A stretch of DNA of 64,000 bases from Eimeria necatrix (Eukaryota; Apicomplexa; Conoidasida; Eucoccidiorida; Eimeriidae), in the NCBI RefSeq assembly GCF_000499385.1, contig NW_013651893.1, positions 30,860-94,859 of the forward strand. Direction: 5' to 3'. Within the stretch, counting starts at the first letter, position 1. Each line of letters opens with the position of its first letter. This document shows, one piece after another, positions 34,501 to 47,031 of the stretch. The translations under genes were made by a program, and so were the position numbers. The notes under the pieces are model-generated. The model ran no database searches, was not told where the DNA came from, and saw nothing but the letters and a program-made list of their open reading frames with translations.

Positions 34501-37500
34501 GCCTTTACGCGGTGGCATTGGACGTGCACGGCTGCACCACGGAGGCTTCCTAATAACCCCAACAACTTTTGATGCCATAGTCAACAGCAGCAGCAACAGG
34601 CTCCGCCATCACCATGTTGAAGCACCAGCACACAACACAAGATGCCGCTGCAGCAGAGGCAACAACAGAACTGACCCAATAGAATACATATCTGCCTTGT
34701 CACTGAAAGTCTCTCCTCTGCGCACTTCAGGGGCTACAAACGCCAAAAACGGATTGTCAGCAGTTGGCAGGAGCAGTTCCCTCAGCCCAAAATCCCCTAC
34801 CTGCAACAGACGAATCACTTAAGGCCATGGAATGCTGAAGTGCCATGACCCTCCAATCCCATGACTCGCAAAAACCGAAACATCCACGGCAACAGAAAGC
34901 TGTCTGCGAAAAAACTAGTGCCGAAGTACGCCTCTACCAGTTTGCCTCCGGTTAGATCTCACACACTCAGCATGGCGCCTCAGCGAGTGGGCGAAGGTCG
35001 CTCAGCCCGCTTCTGCGGTTAGCCAGGGAATCACCCGCGGGAGAGAGAAAACAAAGAAGCACGAAAATTCACAACGGAGATCCGAACAAAGCAGAATGGG
35101 GCGGTAATACTGGATCAGTGAACCAGGAGACCCCTACGCGTATTAACACCTCACTTGCCTTCAAAATAAGGCCCTCTGGACCATCAACCAGAAAAACGTT
35201 TGAAGGATGTAGCGCCCTGTGGCAAGCCCCAGCGCGATGTACACAAACCATTGCCTCCAGCAGCTGCAGCAGCAAGACACAAATCTCTTACAAGTTCACA
35301 TCATGAAGTGCAGCAATACAGCGTCAGGCACGTTTGCATCAGGAACAGCAACAGCAGCTACACCGCCGAAAGCCGCAATAGTAACAGCTGTGCGTAGGTG
35401 AATGCTTAGCGGACAGCAAGCGAAAGAAGTGGCGACAGCCCTATAAGCAGGAACCGCAGCAGCAACGGTATTCGCAACAGAAGCAGTATTGGCGGATACC
35501 TGCATGAAAAGTCTCCAAACATCTGAGATACGAAGGGTCCTTCCCTCCCGTATGAATCTTTGAAGAGTCAATTCGAAATATTCCATCTGAACGAACACCG
35601 ATAGCTGCGCCTGCTCTTCACTAGGTAATGCTACAGCTGCTGGTGCTCCTTCTCCTCTCGGTATCCCGTCTTTTGCCCTTTCCACAACGCTTGACGACCT
35701 TCTACAACTGGTCTGCCCTGCGGCAGTGGTAGCTACAGCAAAAACCACAGGAGCAAATGCAGGTTCAGCTTGAGCCAGGCTAGCACACTCTCTGCTCCTG
35801 CAAGTGTCGTCTAGCTGTGACCCAGTTGCACTACGTCACAGCTAGATAAAGGTGAGAGCCTCACCTTTATCACTCGCCGGCTTCTCTTCCGCGCCGGCAG
35901 CCGCAACAGCAGTAGAAGCCGCGTAGGCAGCAGAAAGGCCAGCAGGAGAGGCAGCGACTGTATGATGGGGAAACCCCTGAGAGGGAGCTGGTGATGACTG
36001 ACTTGTTGTAAGTCTTGACGTTTTCTGCACCAGCTGCGACCAGCACTGGTGGTAGCGCATCAAGAACTGCACAGGCGAAACGAAAATAGCGCAAAAAACA
36101 GGGGGCGCCATGTTCAAATGTTCCTGCCAACGCAACCACATCACCCCTGCTCGTGCAGTCAGCTGCTGCGTGAAGTTTTCATGCTTTTTGACAGCAAGAG
36201 CTGCAATATCACTACGACGAACACTATCAGCAAGTGCTGTGCGAGCAGCAATGATTGAAATTGAGCCGAAAACTAACGGGGTGCTCTAATGTGCAGAGCA
36301 TCGCAACCTCATGAAGTACTCTCTCAGCGTCCGCCACGATGTTCAACCCTGTCATGCGCCACTCCTGATGCTCCTGTTGCTGCTGCTCTTCTTGTTGTTT
36401 CTGGTCCTGCTGATGCATCAGCTGCTGCTGTTTCTGTAACACCTGCTGCTGCTGCCTTTGCTCCTGCTGAAGCTGCTGCTGCTGCTGCGGCACATCGTCG
36501 TAAACTCTCGTGTACTGCATTTTGTGCTTTTTCTTGCCTTTTTTTTTCTTTGGATGTTGTTGCAGCTGCTGCTGCTTCTCGTGTTGTGGCTGCTGCTCCT
36601 GTTGCTGCAGTTGCAGGGAAGGGTCGCGCTGCTGCAACTGCTGTTGCAGCTCATCGACTCCCTGACTGGCGCGCTGCAGCAGTGACTGCGGGATGCAAAA
36701 GAAAAATTCTTTGATTACGTAAAGCCTGCTGTCAATCATATGACGAACCAAACAGCTGCGCTTGTGTGCTTGTGAGGACAGCACCTGCACATACCTCTCA
36801 GGACAAGCCGCATGAACAAGAGCGATGCACAAGCAGCAGCGTTACCAACGCGAGCATCACAGCCCCTCTTGTTAATGAACTGACCAAGCAGCAGACACAG
36901 AGGGACTCACTTCCACGAGCAAAAAGTCTCTGCGGTGTCGGGGCTGCTGGCTGACGATGTGCTGCAAAAAGCTGAAGATGTTTTGCTGCTGCTCTTCGGG
37001 GTTGAACCCTGCACTGTTGCTTATCACATTTCTGCTACTATCGGTTTCATGTGGCCGCAGTGCCGCTGGGTCAGCAACCACTGGTACATCAGCTGCTGCA
37101 AATGATGGTATTGCCGCTGCTGCTCCTACAGCAATAGCAGCAGCTGCTGCTTGAGGTCCCGTCAGCTCCGCAGCGGCAGTACGGGAAGTCAGTGGCATAC
37201 TGCTTCTGCTGCTGCCAGGAGTGAACCATCCACCTGCTGAGGTCGCTGTAGGCAACTTCAGACTTCGCTGCACGCAATCACAGCCAGCCGTGTCAGCCTG
37301 CATGCGAAAGGCAGCTAGCATTAGAAGCAGCAGTGAGCTGGCGGCTTACGGCAGTTTGTCGGTAGCTGAGACATGTTGCTAGCAACAAATGAACACTTAA
37401 CAAAGGGGAATCTGCTACTGCTAGCAGCATCATAATACGGATTCTTTATTAACATCAAAGAGCAGTAGCAGCAGCAAGAGCCACAGCAGCAGTTGCAGCG

Positions 37501-40453
37501 CAGACACGACTGCCAACTGCATATCCTGCGGCAGTTAAGTGTAGAAGCAGACTTGAGAAGGACTGGTCTTCAAGTGTTTGAGGCTGTTGCAGCAGGAAGC
37601 CAAGACTGTGCCTCCGTACAAACAACTCTGAAAGCCCAAACCCACAGTGCCAAAAGGGGCAGCGACACATCCAACGACTAGAAACAGCATTAGCTGTACA
37701 AAGTGCTTTCAAGAATCAAAACAACAACAGCAGCAAAAGGTAGTTTACCATTCGTAGCAGAAGTGCCCTCAACGCTAGCAACAATGACGGAGGCGTGAAA
37801 GATAAAGTAAGTAGAGCAAACGCCTACCTGAAAATCAGGTACTAGAGCTTGAGAGGCTGAGCTGTGACAAACAGGCCTTCTCGGACACCTAGGAATGCTG
37901 CAACTTCAGCACATGACATAGGACCTCTTCTGTGCCTTGTTACAGGAGTTCTTGATGCTGCTACTGTTCTCAAGCTCACAAATCTTAGTCCGATAAGAGA
38001 AACAGCACAGAAGCGGCAGAATGTGGCAGCGATTCCCGCCAGGGCGACTGCTGACAGCAACCAGTGCCACAAGACGCGCCACAGTGGCAGACGACACAGC
38101 ACAAATTGTGGCCAGTAATGCGACGTAAAACCTACATGGGAGTCAAAGACAATGGGCCTGATGTTTGCTCTCCATCGCCTCTGAGCCTCGCTGCAACGGC
38201 CATGTGAAACTCTGCCGCCTGCTGCTGGGTTGTAGCTGCATCTCCGTCTCGTGCTGCTGCTGCCTCCGCTGCTGCTGCCGCTGCTGCTGCACTCTTAGTC
38301 TTGTGTAGAGTCCCTTGCCTCGCTCGATCCCGGATTAGCTGCAGCTGCAGTTGCTCCAAATGCTGCTGCTGTTGTTGCTGCTGTTGTACGCGTTGCTGCA
38401 TCTCTTCCCACAAGTTTGGCTGGGAGGGTAGCTCTACCAAAAACGTCTCCAAGTGCAGGGCCAGAGCATGCAACAGCACCTCTCTCCTGCAGTTGAAGCA
38501 GCAGAAAATCAGCATCCGCTGTATAATGTTTGTGGCTGCAAAGACAGGAAGTGACTTGACTCGCCGCAGCGACAGCACTGTAGCAGCAGACCGCAGCAGA
38601 AAAGCAGCACCAGAAGCAGTTCAGGAGAAGTTGCAGCAACCGGTCGCCGTCATCACCAGCGGCAGTTTAACGCACGGCTCCTTGAAATAAGAGGTCGACA
38701 GCTGTTGCAGCAGCAGCCCCAATCTTTCCTTCGATGGGTTGCATGATAGGCCAATACAGACAGTAGGCCGCGATGTCGGGTACCTACGGAGGCGCAATGC
38801 AACGAACACAAGAGCTGTAGCAGCAAGAAGTAGTATAAACTTCGTTAGCGTCCAACTAGGAAAGAGACAGCATCGAAAACACTCAAGCGCAGCAACGCCT
38901 GGGACACACAGAAGAGCCTCGTGGCATCGAAATCACCACGACAAGCAGCAGAAGCTGCGGCAATAGCAGCAACAGCCGAGACAGCAGACGCAATGGTCGC
39001 TACACACGTTGGCGGCAGGAGGGCATCAATGACTGCTATGTGCTCTTCAGTTCTGAAAGTACTGATGTGGAAAGCTATGCGGATGGACTCGTTGGTGTTG
39101 CTGCTGCTGCTGCTGCTAAGGCCACGACCATCACTTCCTAGGCGGCTGCCGCAGCACTCGCAGCGACAGCGAAACGCCACCTTCAACTGCTGCTGCGGGG
39201 TCAATGCCGCCAAATTACAGCTATCCAAGCTGCTGCTTCTCTCCTTGTTCATGCTGCTGCACCTGCTCCTGGATCTGCTGCTGCTGCTGCTGCTGCTGCC
39301 GTCATCGGAAAGTCCCGTGTCTGCACGACTAGAATTCACCCCGCGGGTTGTGCGCTTATTGCTGAGGCTAGGAGCGGAAGCAGCTGAAGATGCATCGTAG
39401 CGGCAATGGAAACAGTTGAGTGGCGACAGTATCAGGAATGTGGCACACGCGGTGGAAAACAAGCGCCCAGCATCCCACGGGTTTACCTTGTTGCTACCTG
39501 CCTGCAAAGTAGCAAACGCTGCGGCGGCCGCAGCACGAGTGTGCTCAACCTCTGCTATGAACGTTTCAGACAGCAGCCTGCAACACAGCACGCACACACA
39601 TGGCCACAGCTCTAGAAAAGTAGCAGACACAAAAATCAGTAGTACGGTCGAGAAGGAGGACGCCAATAGTAGCACCCCATAGGCCCTAACATCACACGGA
39701 TTACAGCGGCAGCTCCACGGAAGAATTCACTGCAGGGGAAGGGGCCAAGGAGCAGCAGTTGCAGGGGACGCAGCCGGTCAACTGCATGAGCACAGTCAAC
39801 TGCCACGAACATCACCAGTGACTTCGCAGCACTAGCAGCAGGAACAACTGCAACACAATGTACCCGCGCTGTAGCAACAAAAGCGGAGGATAGAGAACAT
39901 CGAGTGCCCGTATTTCGTCCATTAGCTCGTCAGAGCACACATGTTGCTTTGTTTGTTGCAGCTCTTGCTGCTGCTTTAGCAAGTGTTGTTGCCGCTGCAG
40001 CACACGTGCCGCTATCTCATCATGCCCACTTGTCCCTGGGTGAAGTTCTGACCCGCATATGCACTGAATGACTGTGCTGCTACTACTGTAACTCTGACTG
40101 GCGCTATTGCCGTTGCTACAGCTGCTGCTGGCAGCGGTTGCAAGGGCCTGCCGGGCCTTCCTCTTCGTTGCTGCCTCTTGCTGCTGCTGTTTCCGTGATT
40201 TACGGCGCGCATGTCTCTGCGGAAGTTCCTCTCCTATGTCTCCCCAAGCTGGAGGCAGAGCAGCACTGGCTGCTACTGGCTGAGCCAGTGTTGCAGCTGC
40301 TGCAGTTACTTGCCGTACTTGGAATCCTGCTGTTGCTGCATGCACGGTGGGAGATGCTGCAGCGGCAGAAGAAGCTTGTGCTGTCGGTGCATTGCTCTTC
40401 AAGTCCTTACAGCTGCTGGCGATTGACTTGCTTCCAGTTGCTTTGCGCCCCAT
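28567..40453 (-). CDS. GCN2-like eIF2-alpha kinase family protein (RWD, kinase, HisRS-like), multi-exon, kinase domain apparently degenerate
   Basis: ATG at 40453 (MGRKATGSK); exon 1 ends near 39864. RWD: MDEIRALDVLYP at the end of exon 1, and RRYPTSRPTVCIGL near 38780. Kinase: YVIKEFF (VAIK lysine near 36711), LHEVAMLCTLEHP, then MRYHQCWSQL, VQMEYFELTLQRF, HRALHPSNVFL near 35215, VGDFGLREL (DFG near 34793), FVAPEVRRGETFSDKADMYS and EEPNKRPSSLQLL near 34020. HisRS-like: VQLTREVLNVLFARPLDP near 33620, LLCSAALQHFGAHGAA near 32740, FKRFCVGPAY near 31905, GGGGYIKLF near 29865, and an anticodon-binding-like RLIPLGVAMANRLIRRG near 29300. This order is that of GCN2, which senses uncharged tRNA and phosphorylates eIF2-alpha. 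The catalytic Asp (HRD) is Ala, the following Lys is His, and the glycine loop is absent. Large Gln/Ala inserts interrupt the domains. Most exon edges and the C-terminus are approximate. Confidence 0.75.
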
Positions 40454-40803
40454 GGACGCTGCTGCAACTCCTGCGGCAGCTAAACTGCGGCAGCGGTAGA
40501 CCCTCACTTTTGTCGCTGCAGTTTCTTCTGTCTAGCAAGGGGCTCAGGGGGGCCCCGTACTTGTCGGTGCTCTTGCTGTCGCCATTAAATTGAAGCAGTA
40601 GGGAGGTCTGTCCCTCCTATACTACTGCGGCACACGAAGCAAGAACTAAGCCTCTTTGGCTTTGGCGTCGGTATTGTCAGCTGTAATGTCTCTGCTGCCC
40701 AGAGCTGGTGCCCCTGCTGCCAAGTCCTTCCAGGGACCTACACCAGCCTGCCTCTAGCTGCTGTTGCCGTTGCCTTGCTCTTGCTTTCGCGTATGTTGGG
40801 CAG
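40454..40803. promoter_or_regulatory. Probable shared upstream region of two divergent genes
   Basis: It lies between the minus-strand start at 40453 and the first supported plus-strand exon at 40804. A plus-strand ATG at 40686 opens only 23 codons (MSLLPRAGAPAAK...) before a stop, so the first exon of the plus-strand gene is not placed. Divergent transcription from this interval is inferred from the gene orientations. No core promoter element was recognised. Confidence 0.35.
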
Positions 40804-43676
40804 GAGCGGTTGCACTGGTTGCCACTGCTGCCTCAATTAGAGCTACAGATCAGCTGGCAACAACGCCAGCAAACCGCTGAACTATTCATAGGCACTCGGC
40901 AACGGGGGAACAGCTCCGCCGCAGTTCTACTGCTGCCGCTCGTGTTGCTGCGTGTTTTGCTGCCGCGGCAAATAGCAGCAGGAGGTATACTGTATGGGCA
41001 CAAATGAGCGCCAGTTGTTCACTAAACTCTTGCTTTTGCAGCTGCAGCTGTTCGAGCTGTTTTAGGTGTTGGGCTTCTCCGTTGTTGCAATGGCGGTGGG
41101 GCCCCCGTTGCACCGTTCAAGATAGGGAGGACTCTCGGAGAAACGAAAGGCCCAGCAACCAGACGCTGTTGCACATGACTCTTAGCTTCAAAGTCACATT
41201 TGTTCCTGTGCCTTTTAGCTGGTTCTTCTCAATATTCTGGCGCAACAGACCGCAGCCGACGGGGCCTGACATACAGCGAAGAAGAACGCGCTGTCCAGCG
41301 AACGGAAAGCCCAGCAACTGCTCTAGCTGATTCTGCAGCACATGAAAAGGCAGGAACCTAAAAGTTGAACATATATTACTGTCAGATGACTGCCGAGAGG
41401 AGCAGCAACAATGGAGAGGGAAGTGACAGAGGCAGCTGCCAATACATAGCGAGAAAAGAAGAAGCCAGATCAGCATTAAGCCAAGTATACGCGCTGCCGA
41501 AAGATTTCTAATGGAGGAAAAAACATCGTGGACACCTGCAGCTGCTGTTTTAGCGACAGCATCTGCAACGGGAAGAGCGGAACGTTCAGCAGCAACTGTG
41601 CGCTTCTGCCTTACATGGGGTCTTATGTGTTCCTGCTGCAGCCCTCAATCGTGCAGAAGTTTGGCAGCCGCAGCAGCTACAGCAGTCTGTGCTGTCCCTG
41701 GCACAAGTGCAGCAGACGCAGCCGCAACTGCTGCTACTAAAGACTGCACCAGAGTGTCGCTCCACATTTGCTCGCGTTGGTCACCTTCTTGGAGAGAGCA
41801 GCATCAACCTTCTGCAGCGTTCGATAATAGCTCTGACTGCACTGCATCTGTTTGTGAAGGGACAGGAGAAGCGGAGGCATCACTGTCAGTTTCGGAACTA
41901 GCGAACGCTGCTGCAGCAACGCTGCTGCAAAGCGGCGACGACCCAGAGGATCTCTTGCCTTTAAATAACGACAGCTGCAGTAGAGGAAACGACGAAAACC
42001 ATGTCGTGTGCAGGTTTTTACTTAGCCTTCCTCCAAACAGCTATTACAAGGGTTTGCTGCGAGCTTCTGACATCCACAGGCCACTGCGCAGCAGCACTGC
42101 TGCCGCATTGAGCCTTGCAACGGCGCTGGGCGGTAGCTGCAGCAGTGCCTGCGGCAGCACTGCCAGCAATGTGTGTCTTGTGCTACACCGTGCCGCTCCT
42201 CACACTGCCACAACGTCACACTCTTTGGGTCCCGCTCAAGCAATGACTGCTGTTGCACCAGGTTCAGGAGAAGATAGCGCAGGTCTGCTACTATCAATGG
42301 TACTGTGCAGCAGCAGCCTGATGCATGTGCCACTCTGCCGCCCTTTAGAGCTGCGAGAAGTGTCTGCAGCGGTTGCTAGCCGGAGCTTCTTTGCTGCCGC
42401 ACTGGTACAGCAGAAAATGCACGAGCTGCTATTCCAGCAACTACGGGCTGCCTCAACGGAGGCGCTGCAGCAGCTTCAACAGAATATGCGCAGTATGGAG
42501 GCAGCTGCTAATGCTGCACAGAACCAACGGGAGCTGCTGCTGCTAAGTTGCTGCCGACTGCTCAACGAGAAGAAACAGCGCTGCAAAGAATTGCAGCAGG
42601 AGCTCTTGTTGCAGCAGATGCAGCCGCAGGACACTGCGATGCAGTTTGAGAGGCAGGAGCGGCAACAGCAGCACGGCCACGTGCAGAAGCCGCAGCGAAA
42701 CATCCCTGCTAAGCGCAAGGGCAAGCAAAAGACAATAATGCTTGCAGCAGGAAGCCCACTCGCTGGTGAAGCTCTCTCTGGAGGAGGGGCCAATCATGCC
42801 ACTAGCGGAAGCAAAATAGCGCATAGCGGTAGCTCATCGGCTTCAGCGAGAGCTGCCTCGTTTCCGGCTACAGAAGCCCAACATGTAGAAGGAACAGCAA
42901 CAGCATCTGCAGCTGTTCATCCTGCTGCAACGACAGCAGTTGCTGATGTCCCTATCACAGCAGAAGCAGCAGCTACCACTCCTGCTGGCATGGTTACTGA
43001 TTCCTCTCTGCATACAAATGTTGTTTTTCGGGCACGCGAATTGGTGCCATTGGCTCTTGAGCAGATCCAGGTAAAAGAGGAGCAAACAACAGAACCTGCA
43101 AAATCCACACAGCAACAGCAAAGGGAGCAGCAGCGTCACTTGCAGCAACACCAGGTACAACACCACGAGCAGTACGCAGAACAGAAAGAGCATCAGAAGG
43201 CACCGGAAGGTAAACAGTCAGATTCCTTACAGCAGCTGCTGCTGCAATTGCTTAGCCATCAACCCGACGAAGTCCAGCAGCGCCGGTTCCAACAGGAAAT
43301 AGATAAGCAGGAGCAGTCATGCCTGCATTATCAGCCTGCCAACAGCCCTCCACAATTGCAGGAGCAGCAGCGCGGCCAACTACACTGGGAAAAGCGAGAG
43401 CAGCAAGGACAGCAAGGCGTCCTTCCGCAAATGCAGCAGCATCAGCATGAACTTGTACGTTCCCAGGACGTTGGCGAGACACTTGCGTCGACACGGAAGC
43501 TGCATGATTCTGATGCAGAAGAGAATGAAGGCAAGGCGCTGATTTATGGGGCTGCTACTTCTGCTGTTCCTGTTAGCACAAGGTCTCATGCACTTCACGT
43601 TTCTGCTTCTGCACAGACTAATGCTGATGAGGTCAAAGCCTCTGGGGCAGAAGCTGACACTGCTGCTAGAGAATAG
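40804..43676 (+). CDS. XRCC4-like DNA end-joining factor candidate (spliced, first exon not placed)
   Basis: The exon from 40804 (after GGGCAG) to about 40984 (donor GTATAC) reads ERLHWLPLLP then LELQISWQQRQQTAELFIGT. This resembles the first strands of the XRCC4 head (an LQVSW-like strand, then a paired strand). A later exon, inside the open frame 41511-43676, carries SLSVSELANAAAATLLQSGDD, the strand and helix of MHVPLCRPLELREVSAAVAS, and a long coiled coil containing LLNEKKQRCKELQQELL. In XRCC4 the stalk has a similar LNEKK-x-K-I-x-x-L segment next to the DNA ligase IV-binding region. A Gln-rich tail of about 300 residues follows. The protein would bridge DNA ends with XLF and ligase IV in the nucleus. 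The match is by motif order only; the intron joining the two parts is not defined, and a generic coiled-coil protein is the alternative. Confidence 0.42.
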
Positions 43677-44553
43677 CATAAGCCAAAATACGTGCGATCA
43701 ACTGCTGCAGTGGCAACTACAACAGGCGCAGCAGCACATTCGTTCGTGCATCGCACCTTGGACAAAGCTGTGTTGCTCTGTGAAGGGTCATCAGCGCTTG
43801 GACTATCTTCGCTTGCATTTAGCATGCTAATTCACATTGCCGTTCTCCTGTCCATCATCTTCAGCTCTTGAAGTTAGGTTTATCAACCGCGCCTCGTTAG
43901 AGTCTTTTTCTAGCGTGACAGTCGCTGTGCTGCTGGCACTTGCACGGCTGTCCAGCAATTCGTCTTGCCGTTGCAGCTCTGCTTTTCGTTGGTAGCAGCC
44001 AGAAATGCAAGACGTTGAAGGGTCAGTCAACAGGTGGCACAGCCCTTAGGAGAGTGTTGGACGTCATGAGCGTCAAGAAGTGTTCTAACTTTGGACCAGA
44101 ATTGCCAAGTCCCCGAGTTAAGGAAGCATAAACGGCTATCATGAATTGCAGGTTGGCAAGTTATTCCTCACCGCTACATCGGTGGTAGAGCGTTCTTGAT
44201 AGGTAACACATGCGCTGTTGCAGTAACGTTGTCTATTTGAGTATAGCCTCTGAAACAAAATGTTTGTGTTTGCAAGATCGACCGGCGTGCCCCTCTAGCG
44301 GATTACTTTTGTTTTGTCTCAATTGCTGCCTTTTAAAATGCCTTCATAGGTGACGGAGGGCCGTAAGTGCAGTTGAAGGACCGGAAACTCCGATTTAACT
44401 CTTTTACCCTCCTGTTTCCCTTCTAGAATGATTCATATGAATGCTTCGCAGTTTTTCGTGCTCTGGCTTCCGGAGCTTGAACTGTTTTGTTGAGTCAGTA
44501 TTGGCTCAGCAGTGTAGTGGGCAGCTTATGGTTTTTTTTTACTACACGCGCAG
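43677..44553. other. Intergenic or intronic, nothing firmly supported
   Basis: It holds the 3' UTR of the preceding gene. A short frame from an ATG near 44428 (MIHMNASQFFVLWL) follows a TTCCCTTCTAG acceptor-like site and could be a small exon of the next gene; no matching donor was confirmed. A T-rich tract (44531-44540) precedes the CACGCGCAG acceptor at 44553. Confidence 0.35.
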
Positions 44554-44973
44554 CCTGTACAAAGCCATAAGCAGCGCCTAATCAACTACACAACCGTGCA
44601 CTACCCAGGCGCTACAAAGCGTTTCGGGCTACACAGCGGCGACTCCTGCTATGCAACAGGCACTATCCTAGAGCAGGATCAGAAATATGTAGACTTTCTC
44701 ACCGAGGGCATGAACTCCACTCAGATGTATCCGATGAACGACCAGGCATGTTTAGCCGTATTCACAGCTCCTCAGGAGTGGCGCTGCTTATGGCTCGCCG
44801 CTATGGTCGCAGCATACGCCGACCAGAAGGGCACTTACTTAGCTACGACGGTTGAGTTCTTGGAGGGACTTGAAGGTCTCAAAACGGTGCTTTTGGAGTG
44901 GCAGGCGCGATACATGCGTCTCACCGAGGTTGGGGTCCAAGATATGCCTTTAGTTAATGGAATGATCTCCTGA
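44554..44973 (+). CDS. Terminal exon of an unidentified conserved-looking protein
   Basis: After a T-rich tract and a CGCAG acceptor, the frame is open from 44554 to a TGA at 44973, about 139 codons. It has balanced, non-repetitive composition: INYTTVHYPGATKRFG, GTILEQDQKYVDFL, FTAPQEWRCLWLAAMV, then LEGLKTVLLEWQARYM. The apparent start at 44596 is a GTG and is not credible, so an upstream exon must supply the start. There is one moderately hydrophobic helix (CLWLAAMVAAYA). I do not recognise the family. The lack of CAG runs sets it apart from neighbouring genes and argues for a compact, constrained protein. Confidence 0.5.
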   Translation, partial: PVQSHKQRLINYTTVHYPGATKRFGLHSGDSCYATGTILEQDQKYVDFLTEGMNSTQMYPMNDQACLAVFTAPQEWRCLWLAAMVAAYADQKGTYLATTVEFLEGLEGLKTVLLEWQARYMRLTEVGVQDMPLVNGMIS

Positions 44974-47031
44974 TGCATTTTATCTAGGGATTACTCATTT
45001 TATTTCGTTGATTTCAAGGAGATTGCATTAGAATCGTAGGTACACAGATTGCTCTATCCCCAAGTGACGCGCCACCCTGCATACGAGCAGATTATTAACA
45101 CATGACTAACGAACAGTGTCAGCAAGTCACTACTTTGAATTGTCGGAAACTCGCAGGGAATTCGATTGAACTCATATGTCAAGGGTGTTGTGTGATCGCA
45201 GGAGTGGTATAGCGTTTGAAGTTTTGCTGCTCTGACTGGCGATGCAGTTACCAGCTCTTAGCAGTGTTTGGTAATGCGGCTGCAGTTTCTAGACATCTGC
45301 AGCGCTGTGGCTCAGAAAGTGAAATTTAAGAGTTTAAAGGATCAGTATGTTGCCTACGTTTGCATGTTATGCATGTGAATGTTCGCCGTGTCTTCGGTGA
45401 TACATACCAATTGCCACACGTGGGCAATGACCACAGTTCTCACTTCTCACTGCTCTCTTCTGTTCTGATAAAGAGGAAAAGCGTGTTATTGATCGCTTAT
45501 CCGCCTTGCTCGGGAGTTTTTTCCCGTAATGTTATCCACCACGTTACCAGCCAGAAACTGTCAACTCTTTCGAAAGTATGATGCGAGCAGTCCAGCAAAG
45601 TTAAGTGCATCTTTGGCTTCTTGAATTTAAAGCAGCCTTTTCCTCATGGATCCCTTGTGATGAAATGGAGTGGATATTGCACTCAAAGTGCACTCGAAGT
45701 GCACATGATCTAGATACTTCGGACTTCGTGAAGCAGGGTCTAGTTAAGTGCATTTCCTCGAATTTCCATTCGTGGTATATATCTTTGTTTCTTTCTGCAT
45801 TGCATGATTTTTTACAAGGGAAAGCTCGTTTTAGGTGCCATGCACTAGAGAGGAGGGATATTAAAATAATGCAAAGATAACCCCGGACGCGCAAAGCTTG
45901 GCACCTTTGTGCGAAGTGCACCACGTTAAATCGCGGAGCTTAAAAGATTTGCAGAGACCCGCGCGCTCCACTGGATATGTGCTCCATTTTCCTCAAGCGG
46001 GTATCGTTTAGTACCAGCGTAATGTAGTGGCTATAGCAGTCTGTGCGCAGCAGATTGCTAATGCAGCGCGTGCATAGACAAGTATCGAATGTACCGAACG
46101 CTGCACCGAAAAATGAGTACAAAGCAAAGAAGCGAATATAAAATGACCACAAGTAGATTTGGTTTGAGCAGAACCTAACAGGCCGGCTAGGCTAAGTGAG
46201 CAGCCTACACGACAAGCACGCGACTACAGCAGGGCAGCCATGCAATACAGAGCCCAGTACGTTAGCAAACTAATGGTGCTTATCATACAATACTTTAGTA
46301 GCAGTGAAACTCGTAATGTAGAGGTACCTACATAAGCAAGTACTAAGGGAGACTGGCGGCTTGTATATGCATTTGTGTTCACTAGAAGACACCGGCGGGA
46401 GGAGCCACCGGGTAGCTTGCCGCCGAATCGTCTAGGAGTTAGGGTTTTTATCTGACTGTCTGTTACAATTTTCCCTTATTTTGCGCGAAATTAAACACCG
46501 AAAACGTAAGTTGGTTTGCGCTATGCGCGCCACCGTTGGCCTGCCGCTGCAGCCAAAACGCTGTTCTGGCAGCCGCAGAGACCATTTTGACAAACCGCAG
46601 TCGAAATAAATTCGATTTACTAGAGACTGCTCTTCTTCGGTTTCGTTTTTTGGATCATTGCCCGCACATCGTTCGAACAACGAGTAAAACGCTCAACATT
46701 TAGCAGCGTGAGACCAAGATAGCTTCATATGCAGCCAGTTTACTCTTCACGCCATCTTTTTCTGGTTTCTTCCTGCTACTCTCCTCTTCACTTTTATGGT
46801 TCTCAACGGTCTGGAGCACAACGAAGCGACGTGAGGGAAAGGGACAAGGGATCACAATAATTGGGGAGAGGCAGAGAAAATCAACGATCGAAAGGTGGAA
46901 GGAGAGGAAGCCCAAAGCTGTGTGGGAAGCATTGGAAGACTTCTGCTGCTAATTAAGCTGCAGCTTCAAGCTCATACCCCACTTAACTGCAAGGGCTGGT
47001 AGTCACCACTGTTGCTATAGCACTTCTGAAG
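44974..47031. other. Intergenic, nothing recognised
   Basis: About 2 kb without a supported gene. A small repeat cluster of AGTGCAC units occurs at about 45681-45705. The 3' end should contain the promoter of the signal peptidase subunit gene. Confidence 0.4.

Noticed and set aside
39239..39300. Leu runs on the plus strand suggesting membrane helices
   Set aside because: They are translated GCT/CTG repeats opposite a Ser-rich minus-strand exon.
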